Shown piece by piece: positions 23,512 through 31,697 of a stretch of 64,000 nt of DNA. The notes beneath the pieces were generated by a model that saw nothing but the letters and a program-made list of their open reading frames with translations, ran no database searches and was not told where the DNA came from. The translations under genes were made by a program, and so were the position numbers. The stretch is from Pithys albifrons albifrons (lineage: Eukaryota; Chordata; Aves; Passeriformes; Thamnophilidae), in contig NC_092470.1 of NCBI RefSeq assembly GCF_047495875.1, positions 20,014,001 through 20,078,000 of the forward strand, written 5' to 3'. Positions within the stretch are counted from its first letter, which is position 1; each line of letters starts with the position of its first letter.

Positions 23512-23935
23512 GCACTCAGCAATAGGACAAGGGGGCACGATGGGCTCAAGCTCTGCCAGGGGAAATTGAAGTTGGAGAGCAGAAAGAAATTCTTTGCAGA
23601 GAGAGTGCTCAGGGATTGGAATGGGCTGCCCAGAGAGGGGGTGGATTCCCCATCCCTGGAGGTTTTTCAGCTGAGCTTGGCCATGGCACTGAGTGCCATG
23701 ATCTGGTAAAGGGACTGGAGTTGGACCAAGGGTTGGACTTGATGATCTCAGAGGTCTTTTCCAACCCAATCCATTCTGTGATTCTATGGATGTGACACTG
23801 AGTGAGAATCCACCATGTCTTGATCCAACCCCACTGTGATCACCAGCCCAGGGCATGGAGTGCCAGAGTGATCTCAGTGGGGTTGGGTCAAGGGTTGGAT
23901 TTGATGATCTCAGAGGTTTCTTCCAAGCCAAGTGA
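23512..23935 (+). mobile_element. CR1 LINE 3' end, compound copy with damaged palindrome
   Basis: The copy starts at GGCACTCAGCAATAGGAC, keeps the C-terminal CR1 ORF reading to the stop after SAMIW, and ends at about 23787. A second CR1 tail follows through an imperfect inverted repeat (left arm from 23819; the right arm has lost its loop-proximal part). Confidence 0.85.
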
Positions 23936-24434
23936 GAAGAGAAGAGCAACGAGGCTGGAGAAGGGACTGGAGCACAAGTGCTGTGGGGAGAGGCTGAGGG
24001 AGCTGGGGGTGTTCAGCCTGGAGAAGAGGAGGCTCAGAGGTGACCTCAGCACTGTCTGGAACTTCCTGAAGGGAAGTTCTGGCCAGGTGGGGGTTGGTCT
24101 CTTCTCCCAGGCACTCAGCAATAGGACAAGGGGGCACGATGGGCTCAAGCTCTGCCAGGGGAAACTGAAGTTGGAGATCAGAAAGAAATTCTTTGCAGAG
24201 AGAGTGCTCAGGGATTGGAATGGGCTGCCCAGAGAGGGGGTGGATTCCCCATCCCTGGAGGTTTTTCAGCTGAGCTTGGCTGTGGCACTGAGTGCCATGA
24301 TCTGGTAAAGGGACTGGAGTTGGACCAAGGGTTGGACTTGATGATCTTGGAGGTCTTTTCCAACCCAATCCATTCTGTGATTCTATGGATGTGACACTGA
24401 GTGAGAATCCACCATGTCTTGATCCAACCCCACC
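23936..24434 (+). mobile_element. CR1 LINE 3' end with ORF C-terminus
   Basis: A longer CR1 copy encodes, in one uninterrupted + frame, the C-terminal end of the CR1 reverse-transcriptase ORF. It includes [36 protein letters not shown] and the native stop after SAMIW at 24306-24308. The tail ends near 24388 and is followed by the left palindrome arm only, which breaks off into the C-rich array. Little decay suggests a fairly young insertion. Confidence 0.88.
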
Positions 24435-25088
24435 GTTTCCTCCTGTATTCCCCTGTTTCCCCCCATAACCCCCCCACATTCCCCGGTTTCCCCCCGTATC
24501 TCCCGTTGCACCCCTATCCCCGTTTCCCACGAATCCCCCCGTTTCCCCCCGCATCCCCCGTATCTCCCTGTATCTCCCCTGTATCGCCCCCATCCCCGTT
24601 TCCCCTGAATCCCTCCCGTTTCCCCCCGTACCCCCCATTTCTCCCCGCAACCCCTCGTATCCCCCCATAACCCCCCGTTTCCAACGGCAACCCCTGCATT
24701 CCCTTGTACCCCCCCGTATTCCCTTGTACCCCCCGTATTCCCTTGTATCCCCCCGTATTCCCTTGTACCCCCCGTATTCCCTTGTATCCCCGTTCCCCCC
24801 ATATTCCCTTGTATCCCTCCGTTCCCCCTGTATTCCCTTGTATCCCCCCGTATTCCCTTGCACCCCCCCGTTCCCTCCATATTCCCTTGTACCCCCCGTT
24901 CCCCCCGTATATCCCTTGTATCCCCCCGTATTCCCTTGTACCCCCCCGTTCCCCCCGTATTCCCTTGTATTGCCCCGTATTCCCTTGCACCCCCCGTTCC
25001 CCGCATATTCCCTTGCACCCCCCCGTTTCCCCCGCACCCCCCCCCTCCCCGTGTCCCCCCGGTGTCCCCCCTTTATCCCCCCCTCCCC
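24433..25088. repeat. C-rich minisatellite next to the SMAD6 CpG island
   Basis: The units CCCCGTATTCCCTTGTA and CCCCGTTTCCCCC recur for about 650 bp, more regular after 24,700. The strand bias is extreme (C on +, G on -). G-quadruplex on the minus strand and i-motif on the plus strand are plausible. It starts where a CR1 palindrome arm is interrupted and ends where the CpG island begins. Confidence 0.92.
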
Positions 25089-25187
25089 ATGCCGGTGGGG
25101 CGGGCACAGGGACCCCGCGCCGTGACCGCGATTCATTCACGGGCACTGCGGGGTGGGAGAGGGGGCGTGGCTTGCGGCGCGTCCCCA

Positions 25188-25233
25188 CCAATGGGCAGGC
25201 TCGGCGCCGCGCGTCACGCGGGCTCTGACCAAT
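25188..25233 (+). promoter_or_regulatory. Paired CCAAT boxes
   Basis: CCAATGGG occurs at 25188 and again at 25229, 41 bp apart, with GGCGCC at 25203-25208 between. These are typical NF-Y sites of a CpG-island promoter. Confidence 0.55.
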
Positions 25234-25309
25234 GGGAGCGCGCCGGGCCTGAACTTTTGCCACGGCGGACAAGTTGCTCCATGGCGGGTGCGCCCCGGCG
25301 GCAGCGCCC

Positions 25310-25325
25310 TTAATTAATTAATTAA
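25310..25325. promoter_or_regulatory. TTAATTAATTAATTAA palindrome in the CpG island
   Basis: A 16-bp self-complementary AT tract, four TTAA units, sits alone in very GC-rich DNA. It offers overlapping TAAT/ATTA homeodomain sites. Function is unknown. Confidence 0.5.
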
Positions 25326-25544
25326 CCCTCCCCGCGCCGGGCCCGCTCCGCGCCGCCACCATCCCCCGTGCCCGCCGCCCCCCGGGGTACCCTCCGGGCT
25401 GCGGGCAGAGCGGGCAGGGCCAGCCCGGCGCGGGGGGAGCGCTGCGGGCAGCGCGGGGGCGCCTCGGGCAGAGCGCGGGGCGCGTGTGCCTTTAAGGGCC
25501 GGGAAACCCGAGCCGGTGTTTGCGCAAGGGCCGGTGCCGCTCGG

Positions 25545-25563
25545 GCCGCCGCAGTGTCTAGAC
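25545..25563. promoter_or_regulatory. SMAD6: Candidate BMP-responsive Smad element
   Basis: GCCGCC (25545-25550, overlapping the GGCCG GC-type Smad site at 25544) is followed after exactly five bases by the palindromic Smad-binding element GTCTAGAC (25556-25563). A GC-rich Smad1/5 site spaced five bases from a GTCT Smad4 site is the known layout of BMP-responsive elements, and SMAD6 is a known BMP target. Use of this particular site is inferred. Confidence 0.55.
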
Positions 25564-25583
25564 TGGCACATGATGGGCGGCAG

Positions 25584-25597
25584 CCAATGGCGGCGCC
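25584..25597 (+). promoter_or_regulatory. CCAAT box and GGCGCC Smad-type site
   Basis: CCAATGG at 25584-25590 lies four bases upstream of the end of TGGCGGCGCC; GGCGCC is 25592-25597. GGCGCC is the GC-type Smad site found in BMP target promoters. It lies 28 bp after the GTCTAGAC palindrome. Confidence 0.5.
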
Positions 25598-25639
25598 GCT
25601 CGCGAGGGGCCCCGCGCGCGCGCCGCGGCCACACAAAAG

Positions 25640-26262
25640 CCGGCGAGGGGCGGGAGCGGCGGCGGCAGCGGCGGCCCCGGGAGCGGCGAACCGAGCGGGG
25701 ACCCGCCGGGCCGGGGCCGCGCCCTGCCATGCGGACGGGACGGGGGCCGCGCTGACACCGCGCGCTGTTGCTGCGGCTGCTGCTTCGCGTGTCTGAGCTG
25801 GGGGTTATTTTGTATTTTTTATCTTTTTAATTTTTTTGCTTTTTTTGCTTTTTTTTGACTATTTTCGGCTGAAGGGACCCGACGCCTCCGAGCCCCTCTT
25901 ACGCACCCCGCGCCCCGGCGCGCTTGCCCCGCCGCGCTCCGCACCTCGTGGGGTGCAGCGGGCGCGGGGCTGCCCCGGGCTCGCTCGCTCTCCGCGGCCG
26001 CGCTGCCCGCCCGGCCTCGCGTTGGCAGCCGATGTAGGGCACGGCGCGGGAGCGGCCCCCGCGGCGCCGTCTATGCCCGCCCCCCCCGTGGTGCGGCCCC
26101 GCCGCGGGCCGTCCGAGAGCCGCGGGGCAGCGCCGCGGGGAGCCCGGGCTGCGCCGGGGCTGCCATGAGATAGAGCCGGCGGCGGAGCGAGGAGAGCCCC
26201 GCGGAGGAGGGGAGGGGGGAGCGGCCGAGAGCGACGCGACCCCCCGGCCGCCCGCGGGTCGT
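25640..26262 (+). other. SMAD6: Probable SMAD6 5'UTR with short uORFs
   Basis: The region between the last promoter-like motifs and the SMAD6 ATG is most likely transcribed leader; its 5' limit here is approximate. It contains an odd T-rich tract (about 25807-25862). It also holds short upstream frames: 25729-25755 (8 codons, G at -3), a start-stop ATGTAG at 26032-26037, 26073-26168 (31 codons) and 26165-26173, whose ATG overlaps the preceding stop as ATGA. The SMAD6 ATG itself has a poor context (C at -3, T at +4). Confidence 0.5.
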
Positions 26263-27004
26263 ATGTTCAGGTCCAAACGCTCAGGGCTGGTGCGGCGACT
26301 TTGGAGGAGCCGCGTCATTCCGGACAGGGACGGCGGAGATGGGAGCGCCAGGAGCGGCCAGCACGACCTCGGAGCCACGGGCAGCTGCAAGCCGGCGGAG
26401 AAGAGCCCCTCGGCGGAGCTCCGCGCGGTAGCGCGCACGCTGCTGCTGCGGGACGCGGGCGAGGCGGCGCCGCGCGGGGACCCCATGGCGGAGCAGCGGC
26501 GCGGGGCTCGCGGGCCCGCGGGGCCACCGGAGAGCGACGGCCGGACCGTGACCTGCTGCCTGTTCACGGAGCGCGAGCCCGGCGGCCCCCAGCCCCTCGA
26601 CGGCGCCTCCGCCGCGCCCGGCCCCGACGGCGCGACCGACGGCGGCTCCCCGGAGCGGCGGGGCCGGGAGGCGCGGGCGCGGCTGCTGCTGCTGGAGCAG
26701 GAGCTGAAGGCCGTCACCTACTCGCTGCTGAAGCGGCTGAAGGAGCGCTCGCTGGACAGCCTGCTGGAGGCGGTGGAGTCCCGCGGGGGGATGCCCGGCG
26801 GCTGCGTCCTGGTGGCCCGCACCGAGGTGCGCCTGGGGGGCCTGGCGGCGCCCCCGCACCTTCTCCTGGGCAAGCTGTTCCGCTGGCCCGACCTGCAGCA
26901 CCCCGCCGAGCTGAAGCCCCTCTGCGAGTGCCAGAGCTTCGGCGTCGCCGACGGACCCACCGTCTGCTGCAACCCCTACCACTTCAGCCGCCTCTGTGGG
27001 CCAG
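26263..27004 (+). CDS. SMAD6: SMAD6 coding exon 1 (N-terminus and MH1-like domain)
   Basis: The exon has 247 full codons plus G, with the donor CCAG|GTGAGC. Residues 1-20 are basic. A low-complexity Ala/Gly/Arg/Pro stretch follows to about residue 140, then a helix [20 protein letters not shown]. The MH1 zinc ligands can be placed by comparison with receptor Smads: C181 (GGC), C221 or C223 (LCEC), C235 and H240 in [17 protein letters not shown] at 206-211 matches the MH1 core. The segment corresponding to the DNA-contacting hairpin of receptor Smads ([13 protein letters not shown]) has diverged, as in other inhibitory Smads. The frame stays open to 27084, but the splice donor and homology end the exon at 27004. 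Confidence 0.95.
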
Positions 27005-30000
27005 GTGAGCAGCGGGCGGTGGGCTTTGCCCTCCTCGAACACACACCAGTATGGGCCTTCTGGCCCCTTTCTGGGCCGGTCTGAACCCCTCGTGGGCAGC
27101 GCTGCCCCGGGGTGCCCGGGGGGGAGATACGCCTGGCCCGGGGGGGAGGATGCGCCTGGCCCGGGGTCCCCGCCGGGCATCCCCCGCTCCGCTGCCGGCA
27201 GCGGTTCCAGTTGTGCGTAAAAAGCCCTTTCTGGTTTTATTTCCCTTTTTTTTCTCCTTCCCGCGGAGTTTCCCCGCGCCGTGGGAGCCGCAGGGGCGAT
27301 AATCGGCGGCTCCATCCCGCTGGCGCCAGCCTGGCTCGCCCGTATCGGAGCCGCTCGGGCGGTCCCCGCCGCCGCTTAAAGCCGCAGGGAGGGCCCCGCC
27401 GGGCGCCTCGGGGGGTGCGGGAGGGATGTCCCCACCCCGGCATCCCCGAACCCGCGGGGAAACCGCGGATCCGGCCCTTCTCTCGGGGTTCTCCTTTTTT
27501 ACCCTGGGCGTTTTCGAGGAGCGGGTTTGGTTTTCTTGAGAGGTTTTTGTTTCTCTCCCAGTGAGCTGGGAACGGGGAAGAGTTCGTGGAGCAGAGAACG
27601 TGGTGGTGCTTGAGGTGCAGAAATGGAAATGATACTTAAAGGGCTGTACGAAAACTCTGCAACAAAACCGAATAGTTGGATTCGTACTGCCAGAGAGCAG
27701 AGTTAGATGGGATATTGGGGAGGAATTCTTGGCCGTGAGGGTGGGCAGGCCCTGGCACGGGTTGCCCAGAGAATCTGTGGCTGCCCCATCCCTGGAAGTG
27801 CCCAAAGCCAGGTTGGACGGGGCTTGGAGCAACCTGGGCTGGTGGTGGATGGCAGAGGGTATAAGGAGTTGATCTTCAAAGTCCCTTCCAACCCAAACCA
27901 CTCTGATGCTGACATTCCTTTTTTTTTGGCAAGAACTTGGATTTTCTTTCTTATTTTGCAATCTGGGCTCCTGCCTCGCTTTGCATCGCTTCTTTCAAAG
28001 AAATGTCTCTGCTGGCCGTGCTTCCCCCGAAGGTCGCTAGAGGCTGGAGGCGGCTTTTTCCCTCCACTTGGAGCAGAGTTGCGTTTGTAGGAACGGAGCA
28101 TTTATTTTAGAGGCGGGCAGAGTTTCCCAGGCGCTTTCCTGGAGCCGCGGTGGTTTTCCCAGCCCTGTGTGGCTGCCAACCCTGTGCTGGGAGTAGTAGA
28201 AAGCAGAGCTGTTATCAAGTGGCTCCTTATCACTTTGATAATGGGTGGCTGTGCCAGGGCCCCACCCGTGCCGGCTGGGCGCTGCTGGCAGGAGCCAAGG
28301 AATGGCCCTGATGCCCTTTTCCATCAGTGGCTCCACAGAAACGATCCCTGTTCGTGTTTCCCACCCAGCTGGCCGTGGGTGAGGTAGCTGAGGTGCTTTG
28401 GGAAATGGCCCCTGTGGGACCTGAACAGGACAGGTGGCTCCCAGGCACTCAGCAGTAGGACAAGGGGGCACGATGGGCTCAAGCTGTGCCAGGGGAAATT
28501 GAAGTTGGAGATCAGAAAAAAATCCTTTCCAGAGAGAGTGCTCAGGGATTGGAATGGGCTGCCCAGAGAGGGGGTGGATTCCCCATCCCTGGAGGTTTTT
28601 CAGCTGAGCTTGGCCGTGGCACTGAGTGCCATGATCTGGTAAAGGGACTGGAGTTGGCCCAAGGTTTGGACTTGATGATCTCAGAGGTCTTTTCCAACCC
28701 AATCCGTTCTGTGATTATTTTTTGTTTTGAAACTCTCAGGCACCCTCTGAGAACATCTATCTTGCTCCCTTAGGAGAGATGGGGAACCTTTTAGAAGCAG
28801 TAGATGACCCCAGAGCCATCACACTTGAGGTGCTGAGGTTCTCTTTGGTGAACTCAGCCAAGCTGAGCTGCAGTTGTGGACTGAGGGCCTTTTGGATCTG
28901 TGTGAATGCTGAGGAGCACACCCACGTTTCAATACTCTGGGGTGAATGTGATGCCACTGATTGTCAGTGCAGTTTCTCATTGAAGTCAGTGCCTGCTCAG
29001 TGCTCCTGCCATGACACAGCCCAGCTGGCTGCACACTCAGTTTTGGCAAGTTATAATTTGAGAAAGACGTCACTGTCCTATTGTGGAAAGGGAATAAAAC
29101 CCTCTAATCAAAGCACAGAGTTGGTGAAGGACCTTCATCAGCCTCTTGCGTGGTCTTGACCCTTACAAGGACACCCAGAGCCAGTTGAATGACCTGATTC
29201 AGCAAAGCACTTCTGAGGACCTGCCGAACGTGGAGCACATGACTTGCTGCAGTCCTGCTCAAAGCCCAGCGTGTGCTGGGGAGCTCTGTGGGATGGAGGT
29301 CAGGAGAGAAGGATCACAGAGGCCTCTCGGGCTGAGTCACGTGTGTGCCGAGGCCCCTGTTGGGAGGGACCAAAATTTGGTGGCTTGTTGGCTGAAGCCA
29401 GCCTGGCTCTGGTGTCAACCTTTATGTGCCAAGAGAGGAGTGTCTTTCCATCACCCAACACCCTTTTTCAGTGCTTGGGATGTGTTTGGGGAGCTCCTGT
29501 GAAGTCCACGTGTGTTGGAGTCATGGTTGGAAGGTTGTCTCCCGGTGCAGGTGATGGAAACATTGTTTTTTGGGAAGCAGGGTGATGTTTTGTGTGAGTG
29601 TCCAGGCATGGGTATGGGACAGGGGTGTAGGGGAGACTTGCAGTGTTTTTAGTAAGAAAGCCCACTTTGAATGGTCAAGGTGGACCCCCCCACTCCTCAG
29701 AAACTGGGAAAACTTGCTCTCCAGTTGCTCCCAAGTGAGTTTTTTTCCATTGGGTGTTGATAACCTTGGAAAAGTTCCTACCCCGAGAGATAAAGTGGGA
29801 GGGTTTGCTGATAAACTGAACGCAGCACTAACCTAAAGTTTTGTTTTTCCAGAGTCTCCACCACCTCCCTACTCTCGGCTGTCTCCTAACGATGAGCAAA
29901 AGCCACTGGGTACGTGTTTTGTGTCTTTTGATCTCCCGGGAAGCCTTTCATGGTGCAGTCCCGGTGCTGGTTCTGAGACAGCCCTCCCTGGCACGTCAGG

Positions 30001-31697
30001 CAAAAGCCAACAAGTCGGGATTTTATGGCTCCTCATTATTTCTGAGCAAGCATCACCTGACTGGCTTTAAGAAGTAAATGGATGTGAGTTTATCCTCCCA
30101 AATTACCAGGTAGACACATGCATATTTTCCAAAATAATATGAAGCTCTATTTTTAATGAAGGCGTAATGAAAGGTTACCAGACGTCATGTTTTGTCTGCC
30201 TGTGTAATCTGTGGGATGATGGAGCAGAGGGGGAGTGGGAGCTCCTGGGTGCCATTTCCATGGAGCCCTGGCTGTCCTCAACCACGGAGGAACCAGCTCT
30301 TACCCTTCCTCTGCTTGTTAAAAGAGATGTCAAGTCTTTGAAACTCAGCTCTGTCATTTCTGAGTGGGATTATCACTTTTCCTGCTGAATTATGGAAGGT
30401 TTGCAAAGCAAAGGTGGTGAAAGCTGCTGGGGTGGGTGGGCTGGGCATGGAATGAAGGGTGCTGGAGAGCCTGGCAGCCTTGGATCCTGGTCCTGTGTGT
30501 GCTGCACGTTGGCTTGGAGGTGTTTCAAGTTGGCATTGCTGCATCCTGACCACCTTTCTCAGCACCTGCTTCTTGCTTGGTTAAATTGGAAGCAAAGGCA
30601 CAGGAAAGAAGGGAGGAATCCCGTGTCAGGAATCCCATGTCCCTGGGGGGGTTTTGCTGGCATCAGTGCAGCTGTGCCCAGTGGCTCTGACTTGCCAGGA
30701 GTGGTGACCAATGGGAACCCCGTCAAGCAGGGACAGGGAGGAGACAGCCAGGGTTTGGCAGGGGGATAGGAATGGGACAACCTTCCTGCCTGTCCCACCC
30801 AGCCCCGAGGGAAGGCGGGCGCTGGCCCGTGCCAAAGGTGAGTCCCTGCCCTGGGATCTCCCCGTGGCGCAGCCACCCCGTGCCCGCCGGAGGCACCGGC
30901 GCCTCCGTCACCACAGGGCCCTGACCAGAGCGTCCTGCAAAGCCAAAGTGGCTGCTTGTGGTTTCTTTGCTTTTTTTTCTTTGTTAGGTGTGGAGGAAAA
31001 AAAAAAAAAAGGAGTTGTCCCTCTCTGCACTCCCCCTTCCGAGTTAATTCCCTTTGGAAAGTGCTTGTGCTGCAGGGAGAGATGATAGTGAGCAACACGT
31101 GACTTTATTAAAACAACAGCCAGGGATTGAAATTTGCTTCACTGGCTTGTTTGATTGGAAAAATAATAGTTAATCTGTGAGCAAACAGTTGAGCACTTAA
31201 TTAGAGGGGTGTAAGCAAGAGAGAATAACAAAGACTCTTAACTTGTTAAAACAAAGTTTCCTTCGCTTCAGCAAAGAGGAAGGAAGGAAGGAAGCAAGAA
31301 TAAACAGCTTCAAGAATTTTAATGGTGATAATTAAGTATAGTAACTCTGACTTGTTTAGAGGCTTAATGTAACTTTATCCAGTAAGCACCAAGTTCCTAC
31401 TTGTTTGATCAACTTAACTGGAGTTATTTTTGTGGTCGAGGCAATTCAAGCTTTGCATTTGCGTGGTAGAGCTACAAAGTTAATCGTTGCTTTCTGGCTC
31501 GGTGGGTGGAGAGTTTCTCTGGGGGAGGTGGTGGGAAGCTGAAGAGCCAGGGGCTGCTCGTGTAGTGCAGGCAAACACAGGAGGACTAAAAGTGCTTTTT
31601 ATTTATTTTATTTTTTCAGATCTATCAGATTCCACGTTGTCTTACACTGAAACAGAGGCCACGAACTCGCCCAACGTCACGCCCGGAGATTTCTCAG
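26263..31697 (+). CDS. SMAD6: SMAD6, inhibitory SMAD, 5' part (exons 1-3 of 4)
   Basis: SMAD6 blocks BMP signalling by binding type I receptors and activated Smad1, and by recruiting Smurf ubiquitin ligases; it acts in cytoplasm and nucleus. The coding join 26263-27004, 29853-29909, 31620-31697 gives 292 codons plus one base. The N-terminus [18 protein letters not shown] is the conserved basic start of SMAD6. The MH1-like domain spans about residues 145-247, PPPPYSR follows in exon 2, and [17 protein letters not shown] in exon 3 is a SMAD6 linker signature. All introns are phase 1 with GT-AG ends. The C-terminal MH2 domain, encoded by the last exon in other vertebrates, is absent from the window and is expected beyond 64000. 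The N-terminal region is roughly 20-30 residues shorter than in mammals. SMAD7 is excluded by the N-terminus and linker. Confidence 0.95.
27706..27913 (+). mobile_element. CR1 LINE 3' end in SMAD6 intron 1
   Basis: GATGGGATATTGGGGAGGAA, GGGTGGGCAGGCCCTGGCAC, CTTGGAGCAACCTGGGCTGG and CCCTTCCAACCCAAACCACT appear in the normal order of the second CR1 subfamily. The copy is 5'-truncated. Confidence 0.9.
28442..28716 (+). mobile_element. CR1 LINE 3' end with ORF C-terminus in SMAD6 intron 1
   Basis: The copy runs from CCAGGCACTCAGCAGTAGG through the coding end of the CR1 ORF to the tail CCAACCCAATCCGTTCTGTG. It is a single copy without the palindromic second unit. Confidence 0.9.
29853..29909 (+). 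CDS. SMAD6: SMAD6 coding exon 2 (PY motif)
   Basis: This 57-bp exon encodes the split Glu, then [18 protein letters not shown] and the first base of Asp. PPPPY is the PY motif bound by WW domains of Smurf E3 ligases. The acceptor is TTTTTCCAG and the donor is G|GTACGT. The exon is symmetrical (phase 1 at both ends, length divisible by three), so skipping it would keep the frame and remove the PY motif. Confidence 0.95.
29910..31619 (+). other. SMAD6: SMAD6 intron 2
   Basis: The intron is 1,710 bp with GTACGT donor and a long T-rich tract before TTTTTTCAG. It is free of CR1 and minisatellites. The part at 31085-31480 is AT-rich and motif-dense. Confidence 0.9.
31085..31480. promoter_or_regulatory. 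Candidate intronic enhancer-like block
   Basis: This block lies just upstream of exon 3, is repeat-free and contains TTAATTAG, AACAAAG-type (SOX/TCF-like) and TAAT motifs. The absence of the repeats that fill the rest of the locus is the only argument; function is unproven. Confidence 0.25.
31620..31697 (+). CDS. SMAD6: SMAD6 coding exon 3 (linker)
   Basis: This 78-bp exon encodes [17 protein letters not shown] followed by PNVTPGDFS and the first base of the next codon, expected to be Asp. It links the PY motif to the MH2 domain. The donor is CAG|GTTGGC, with an unusual T at +3. The exon is symmetrical (phase 1/1). Confidence 0.93.

Larger units (their letters stand above)
25089..27480. promoter_or_regulatory. 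SMAD6: SMAD6 CpG island
   Basis: GC- and CpG-dense DNA spans the probable promoter, 5'UTR, exon 1 and the start of intron 1. Three CCAAT boxes (25188, 25229, 25584) and a GCGTCACGC CRE-like site near 25211 lie upstream of exon 1. No convincing TATA box is present, as is usual for CpG-island promoters. The start site cannot be fixed from sequence alone. Confidence 0.85.
27005..29852 (+). other. SMAD6: SMAD6 intron 1
   Basis: The intron is 2,848 bp, starts GTGAGC and ends in a T-rich tract plus CCAG. Its first 450 bp belong to the CpG island. It carries two CR1 copies in the sense direction (27706-27913 and 28442-28716). No other gene is recognised in it. Confidence 0.9.

Noticed and set aside
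23802..24308. 168-codon + strand frame as a host gene
   Set aside because: It is the C-terminal end of the CR1 reverse-transcriptase ORF in a truncated LINE copy.
26281..27315. 344-codon minus-strand frame opposite SMAD6 exon 1
   Set aside because: It is a shadow of a GC-rich exon; the + strand has clear SMAD6 homology and splice sites.
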